Source of the DNA: Phialophora verrucosa
Taxonomy: Eukaryota > Ascomycota > Eurotiomycetes > Chaetothyriales > Herpotrichiellaceae
Length of the DNA: 64,000 bases
Reading direction: 5' to 3'
NCBI GenBank assembly: GCA_002099365.1
Contig: MSED01000009.1
Span: 620,001-684,000 of the forward strand
This document shows positions 63,921 through 64,000 of this stretch, in pieces. The notes beneath the pieces were generated by a model. The model was not told the DNA's origin. It saw only the letters and a list, made by a program, of their open reading frames with translations, and ran no database searches. The position numbers and the translations under genes were made by a program. How positions within the stretch are numbered: position 1 is the first letter of the stretch; each line of letters starts with the position of its first letter.

Positions 63921-64000
63921 ATGGGTGATATCAAAATCGGAGCCAATGGAGTGATCCTCGACCATGAGGTCCTGGGCGACAAGGTCGATCTCTCCCATGA
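63921..64000 (+). CDS. 5' end of an unidentified gene, cut by the window edge
   Basis: ATG at 63921 opens a frame (MGDIKIGANGVILDHEVLG, then DKVDLSH) that stays open to the window end. A TATA-like box and a CT-rich leader (CTCCTTCTCCTCTCCTTCC, 63851-63869) precede it. The IGANGV start recalls the N-termini of some fungal transporters, but 26 residues are too few to assign a family. Confidence 0.5.
   Translation, partial: MGDIKIGANGVILDHEVLGDKVDLSH

Noticed and set aside
1..64000. CRISPR arrays, bacterial operons, insertion sequences, rRNA
   Set aside because: None seen. The intron-bearing eukaryotic gene structure throughout makes prokaryotic elements implausible, and no transposase or reverse-transcriptase motif was recognised.

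Overview
The window comes from the nuclear genome of a filamentous ascomycete (Pezizomycotina). This rests on protein-coding genes broken by short introns (about 44-75 bp, GT..AG, often with a CTAAC- or CTGA-like branch sequence), on both strands and without operons, and on typical fungal families: Zn2Cys6 regulators, a Ypk1-type AGC kinase and a pseudo-G-alpha fusion protein. The flavour of the accessory genes suggests a black-yeast type (Chaetothyriales), but the sequence does not prove that. All exon joins given here were derived by eye from reading frame and splice signals.

Region 1-9.4 kb is an accessory-like left flank. A decayed cyclopropane-fatty-acid synthase relic (655-1745) sits in gene-poor DNA. 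It is followed by an unusual fusion of a fungal helical N-terminal domain with a G-protein alpha fold that has lost its nucleotide-binding motifs (3726-5599), a monothiol glutaredoxin (5946-7037) and a gamma-butyrobetaine-hydroxylase-type dioxygenase (7886-9370).

Region 10-43.6 kb is mostly conserved housekeeping: the PP2A B subunit, an Ntr2-like spliceosome-disassembly factor, SmG, TAF2, choline/ethanolamine phosphotransferase, a CLYBL-like lyase, Ypk1, Ada2, mitochondrial glycine dehydrogenase, an F-box protein and a multi-domain Ufd1-like protein. Between them lie two small conserved fungal proteins and one regulator-like protein without a visible DNA-binding motif.

Region 43.6-58.1 kb is accessory again. 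After about 3 kb without a convincing gene come a regulator-like protein (46737-48614), the broken remains of a Zn2Cys6 regulator (around 49.2-49.7 kb) and then a compact four-gene set: a Rieske non-haem iron oxygenase, a Zn2Cys6 activator, a phytanoyl-CoA-dioxygenase-type 2-oxoglutarate oxygenase and an amino-acid/choline-type permease. The oxygenase and activator are divergent, with a perfect 16-nt hyphenated palindrome near the middle of their shared promoter. The dioxygenase and permease are divergent across a region with several GATA-factor sites. The simplest reading is a nitrogen-regulated uptake-and-oxidation cluster for a small, perhaps quaternary-amine or amino-acid-like compound. 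The substrate is unknown.

Region 58.1-64 kb holds a 60-bp tandem duplication, a secreted CFEM-like GPI-protein candidate, a mitochondrial ABC1/Cqd1-type atypical kinase, a gene-poor stretch and the first 80 bases of a gene that runs off the window.
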